A stretch of DNA of 64,000 bases from Stromatinia cepivora (taxonomy: Eukaryota > Ascomycota > Leotiomycetes > Helotiales > Sclerotiniaceae). The notes beneath the pieces are model-generated. The model made no database searches. It saw only the letters and a program-made list of their open reading frames with translations, and had not been told where the DNA came from. A program made the translations under genes and the position numbers. This document shows, in pieces, positions 60,867-64,000 of this stretch; position 1 is the first letter of the stretch; the number at the start of each line of letters is the position of its first letter. The stretch spans positions 620,001 to 684,000 of the forward strand of contig RCTD01000005.1 of the NCBI GenBank assembly GCA_014898415.1. Direction: 5' to 3'.

Positions 60867-61616
60867 CTATCTCAGGGAGAAATCATCAAAGCTTGAGAGG
60901 AGGAAGAGGAGGAGGCAGAGGAAGGGACCTATTGCGTGACGGAGTGAGTCTCTGGGGACGAGAGCGATTAAGCTGAGCAGGGCGACTTGTTGGAGGAGAA
61001 TGAAAGGCGGACGGGAGACTGATAGGCCTAAGGCAATTACGAGCGTAAAACCTCTCGCCTTGCGTCCGCAATTTCTGCATCCACGTCGCAATTGATGTAC
61101 CCCTTGCTGGATGTAATTCCAAAATTCCTGCTCGAAACGTTTATTCAATGCTATCATTAACTGCATAGTCACTTGTAGCCGTGACAAGAAATTAATGAGC
61201 ATAACACCTCTCTCTCTTAATGGTGTCGTCTCATGACGCTTGGCCGATGAGGTCGTGGAATCTCCCAATAACTTACGGGAGAGTGGTGGTAGATATTGGT
61301 TGAGTGTAGGGAATGGTTGGATTTCAATCCACGAAGATCTCGTGCAAGAACTCCACGTTACCGTTGACTCAAAGAGGATGAAGATATTCTTGACATCACC
61401 CTTCGTCTCCTCCCGAACAGTGGAAGTAGTTGTAGGGCCGTCGACATAAGGCACATAGTCGGAGATGGTAACAGGCACCGTTATGGTAGACTCCCAGAGA
61501 GTAATGGTTAAAAATACGACATTTAGAAGATAGGCATTAAAAAGGCGTATCTGGGCTTGCTCAAATCGGATTGAGATACCGATGGTAACAGGAGCTGAGT
61601 TGCTTTGGTCAAACAT
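60867..61616 (-). CDS. Orphan hypothetical protein, 249 aa
   Basis: Uninterrupted frame with an ATG start (MFDQSNSAPVTIGISIRF). Contains a hydrophobic segment near residues 30-55 (NAYLLNVVFLTITLWES, then Thr/Val-rich) and a strongly hydrophobic C-terminus (PFLCLLLFLLSSFDDF), with a basic Cys/Arg patch between (RRGCRNCGRKARG). No family recognised. A competing frame (60886-61122) reads a Pro/Arg-rich tail, so the last third may belong to a different frame after an unseen intron or may be chance. Real coding is possible but unproven. Confidence 0.42.
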   Translation of the reverse strand: MFDQSNSAPVTIGISIRFEQAQIRLFNAYLLNVVFLTITLWESTITVPVTISDYVPYVDGPTTTSTVREETKGDVKNIFILFESTVTWSSCTRSSWIEIQPFPTLNQYLPPLSRKLLGDSTTSSAKRHETTPLRERGVMLINFLSRLQVTMQLMIALNKRFEQEFWNYIQQGVHQLRRGCRNCGRKARGFTLVIALGLSVSRPPFILLQQVALLSLIALVPRDSLRHAIGPFLCLLLFLLSSFDDFSLR

Positions 61617-63006
61617 ATTGCTTTAGAAGATAGACTGAAAGGTAAAATTCAGTGGTGATGTGTAATGTGGAGTGAAATGTTGATTTGGGTAGTGTTCTTG
61701 TGAGAATGGAATGATTGATGGAAGTGAGAAAACAATAATTAAGTGCGAAGCATCTATCCTTTAAATATCTTTTCTTTACTTCATCTCATGCAGCTATCTA
61801 CTACAGAAGATATATATAGACTCTATCATGATAATGCTACTTTGTCATCTCATGATGAGCCCACAGTAGATAGAGGGTATGTAACCTGTTCAAGTCATTG
61901 CAATGAACCTGTAAATGCACTTAGGCGCCCATCACTTATCATCAACGTAGAGGTAGGGGGTGATCGACAGAAAGCAACGATTTCCTATACATAGCACCCT
62001 CCTTCATACCGTTGCAATCATCATACACATGTCCACTTAGGCGCTTTTCCATCTCGCTAGACCCAAACCCTCGGGTACTAGTCAGCTATTCACCAATGGA
62101 CGAAATCTTATTCACATCCAAAGACAGTTAACAAAACGAAGAAAGCAAACGGAAAACATTCGAAACCCATGCTATAATTCGCTTGAAAGTATATGGTCAA
62201 TGGAATAGTATCAATAACCATAACCTTACCATGATGACAATTTTCCCAGACCCCACCATCAACCAACACGACCCCTGATACAATCCTTGCACGAGCTTGC
62301 GATTGACCATTTATCTCTGTAGGGGCCATTAACGGCTGCCACAATTTCTCCCTTTTCCTACCAATTCATAGATACTTGGAAATATATCATGAGCCTTCCC
62401 TTGGGTACATGCGTCAAGAACAGCTCCGCGGTTGAAAATGGCTGCTTCCTCAGAAAATGGCTGCTTCCTCAGAAAAAGGCTGTTTCCTCACAAAATAACT
62501 GTTTCCTTAGAAAATGGCGGTTTCCTCAGAAAATAGTGATTCCCTTAGAAAATAACTGACTGCTTCCTCAGAAAACGGCTGCTTCCTCAAAAACAACGCA
62601 TCCTTCAAAAGATCACTGCGCTAGAATCATATCCACAACAAATGAGCTTGGTTCGATTTCCATCCATGATTTTCTCTCACGGGAAGAAAACCCCACAACC
62701 CGAAAACAGATGGATCTCTTTTCCAATAGGTATCAAAAGAAAATTATCGAAAGTACTTTTGACGTATCTATATCATGTTGACTTGATATTGAATTTTAAA
62801 TTTCATAGTATTTCTTTTCTTTCCTTCAGTGTTCATTCATCCCAGTCCCCCCCCCCCCCACACCAACATCAAAAATCATGCACAACCTCGGTTAACCCCG
62901 CCCACCCCACCAAATCACCCTCTCTCCAAAACCTCACCAAAAAGAATAGACAGGAACAGACGGAATAAAACCACCTTTGTTAACTTTCAACCCAAACTCT
63001 CAAGTT
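61617..63006. other. Intergenic with degenerate tandem repeat
   Basis: Upstream of the 249-aa ORF. Contains the degenerate tandem repeat at 62.43-62.60 kb (separate entry), a C tract near 62850 and several short frames without domains. Confidence 0.55.
62430..62597 (+). repeat. Degenerate ~19-bp tandem repeat (GCTGCTTCCTCAGAAAATG)
   Basis: About eight diverged copies of a 19-20 bp unit with core CTGCTTCCTCAGAAAA. Copies differ by transitions (CTGTTTCCTCACAAAA, CTGTTTCCTTAGAAAA, GCGGTTTCCTCAGAAAA). No ORF uses it. Confidence 0.88.
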
Positions 63007-63110
63007 TGGCGGTGCTGGGAATCGAACCCAGATTGAAACGGATCAATTCGTGAGATATCCCCTAGAGGATGAGCCACAACGTCACGTGCTACCATTACAA
63101 CCACACCACC
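63007..63110 (-). tRNA. tRNA, probably His (GTG anticodon), with 32-nt intron
   Basis: On the minus strand the acceptor arms GGTGGTG and CACCGCC pair over seven positions (one G-T), with discriminator A at 63007. The T arm is CTGGG-TTCGATT-CCCAG. The D-arm region is TGGTTGTAATGGTAGCAC. Nucleotides 32-37 read TTGTGG, giving anticodon GTG (His), and the canonical intron site after base 37 is followed by about 32 nt before CCGTTT. The intron contains CAC, able to pair with the anticodon as introns of eukaryotic tRNAs usually do. The anticodon stem (TGACG with CGTTT) has one mismatch at its outer end and the D stem is weak, so this may be a divergent copy. The internal promoter boxes are the D and T arms. 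Confidence 0.72.
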
Positions 63111-64000
63111 TGTTGTTTTTATTTGATGGGGAGATTCGGGGGTTTGAGAATATGTTAGGAGAATTGATAAGCGAGGTGAAGCGGCGGGGGATCTTCGGTT
63201 GGGTGGTGGGGGTTGTTATGAGGACAAGGCGCTAAACTTCATGGTTTGCTGTGCTGGAGATGAGATGATTGGATTTATTGTAGGATTATATTTATTTTAC
63301 TCTTGAAATAGTTGCCATTATTAACTATACTTGATCTCGGGTATTCAATGCAGCGGTGTTTCTAATAGTTTGAAGCAATCAATACATTTTCGGTAAATCT
63401 AGTCTTTTTTGAATTCCTAGATATATCTCAACAACAGACAAGGGGATTTCAAAAGTAATGTTCTATTGAACTAAAACAACATATATATATCTCTATGATA
63501 ACTTAGCTAACCTTGGGTGTTCTAAATTCTTTTCTATCTGATGTATAAAGTCTTATGATAGTCAAATTTTGGGGTTTTAGTGGGGTAATTAATACATTTC
63601 ACAACCAAACAATACGATAGAGAATAGAAGTCTATCATAATCTAGTTTATGATTAATAATCTCAACAATCAACATATTAAATTAGCTGGTATTCAGACGC
63701 CATTAATACTTCCCATATAAGTCCGTAAATATATATGATGAAGAGCTAATAACAAAAAGAACATAGCTCTTGACCTAAGACAACCGGTGACTGCTAACAC
63801 TGGGTATATAAAGAAAGTCACCTCCTTTTCGGCCTCAAAATTCAGCCGTCACAACCTCAACCTCTTTGTTTGGATCAGTATGACCCTTTTCAGGCTATAC
63901 TCTCTCCACTTCCATTCCTAGAAAGAGCATTCTCCTCATGCACCACTGCTACATTACCACTTCCAATCTCCTTCATTCCTACTACTCCACCACCTGCTGA
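63111..64000. other. Right edge, possible promoter of a gene beyond the window
   Basis: AT-rich DNA without ORFs. From 63800 the + strand shows GGGTATATAAAG (a good TATA-type box) followed by C/T-rich sequence (CACAACCTCAACCTC) to the window end. This is the usual arrangement of a strong fungal promoter, suggesting a plus-strand gene starting beyond 64000. Confidence 0.4.

Overview
The window is nuclear DNA from a filamentous ascomycete. The evidence is many short GT-AG introns (about 50-65 nt) with CTAAC-like branch sites, fungal-only protein families (Zn2Cys6 regulator, DUF6536, fungal MARVEL, SNF1, Erv25), compact genes between long AT-rich gaps, and repeat copies degraded by C-to-T and G-to-A changes as expected from repeat-induced point mutation (RIP). 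Gene content and style suggest Leotiomycetes, perhaps Sclerotiniaceae (Botrytis/Sclerotinia type); that placement is inference. All gene models were spliced by eye and checked for reading-frame arithmetic.

Layout. 0.9-4.7 kb (-): DUF6536 membrane protein, about 12 exons. 6.7-8.3 kb (-): Zn2Cys6 transcription factor. 10.1-10.9 kb (-): MARVEL-like four-helix membrane protein. 11.8-12.9 kb (-): divergent histidine-phosphatase protein. 15.1-15.7 kb (+): RidA/YjgF-family protein. 16.1-17.4 kb (+): decayed FAD-linked (berberine-bridge type) oxidase pseudogene beside a RIP-degraded AT island with two related solo LTRs (17.9-18.5 kb). 19.7-20.5 kb (-): putative RRM-like protein. 21.4-22.2 kb (-): disordered conserved-type protein. 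24.7-25.0 kb (+): small secreted protein. 26.2-28.5 kb (-): membrane-anchored type-B carboxylesterase. 30.0-32.8 kb (+): two adjacent ORFs that may be one gene joined by a facultative intron. 33.5-35.6 kb (+): Mediator subunit 1. 36.6-38.2 kb: a small LTR element with matching 5-bp target duplications. 40.8-43.2 kb (-): SNF1 kinase. 44.6-45.6 kb (+): mitochondrial-type protein. 46.1-47.6 kb (-): glutamine synthetase. 54.4-55.1 kb (-): U1 snRNP C with a 6-nt microexon, divergent from ERV25 (55.4-56.2 kb, +). 60.9-61.6 kb (-): orphan ORF. 63.0-63.1 kb (-): intron-containing tRNA, probably His.

There is no operon or gene cluster; these are independent housekeeping and accessory genes. SNF1 (carbon signalling), glutamine synthetase (nitrogen assimilation), MED1 (transcription), U1-C (splicing) and ERV25 (ER-Golgi traffic) are core. 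The best leads for something unusual are the microexon, the possible alternatively spliced fusion at 30.5 kb, the LTR element, the palindrome/E-box cluster at 39.1 kb, the RidA protein lacking its usual arginine, and the 6.7-kb gene-free stretch at 47.6-54.4 kb. I found no convincing wholly new system.
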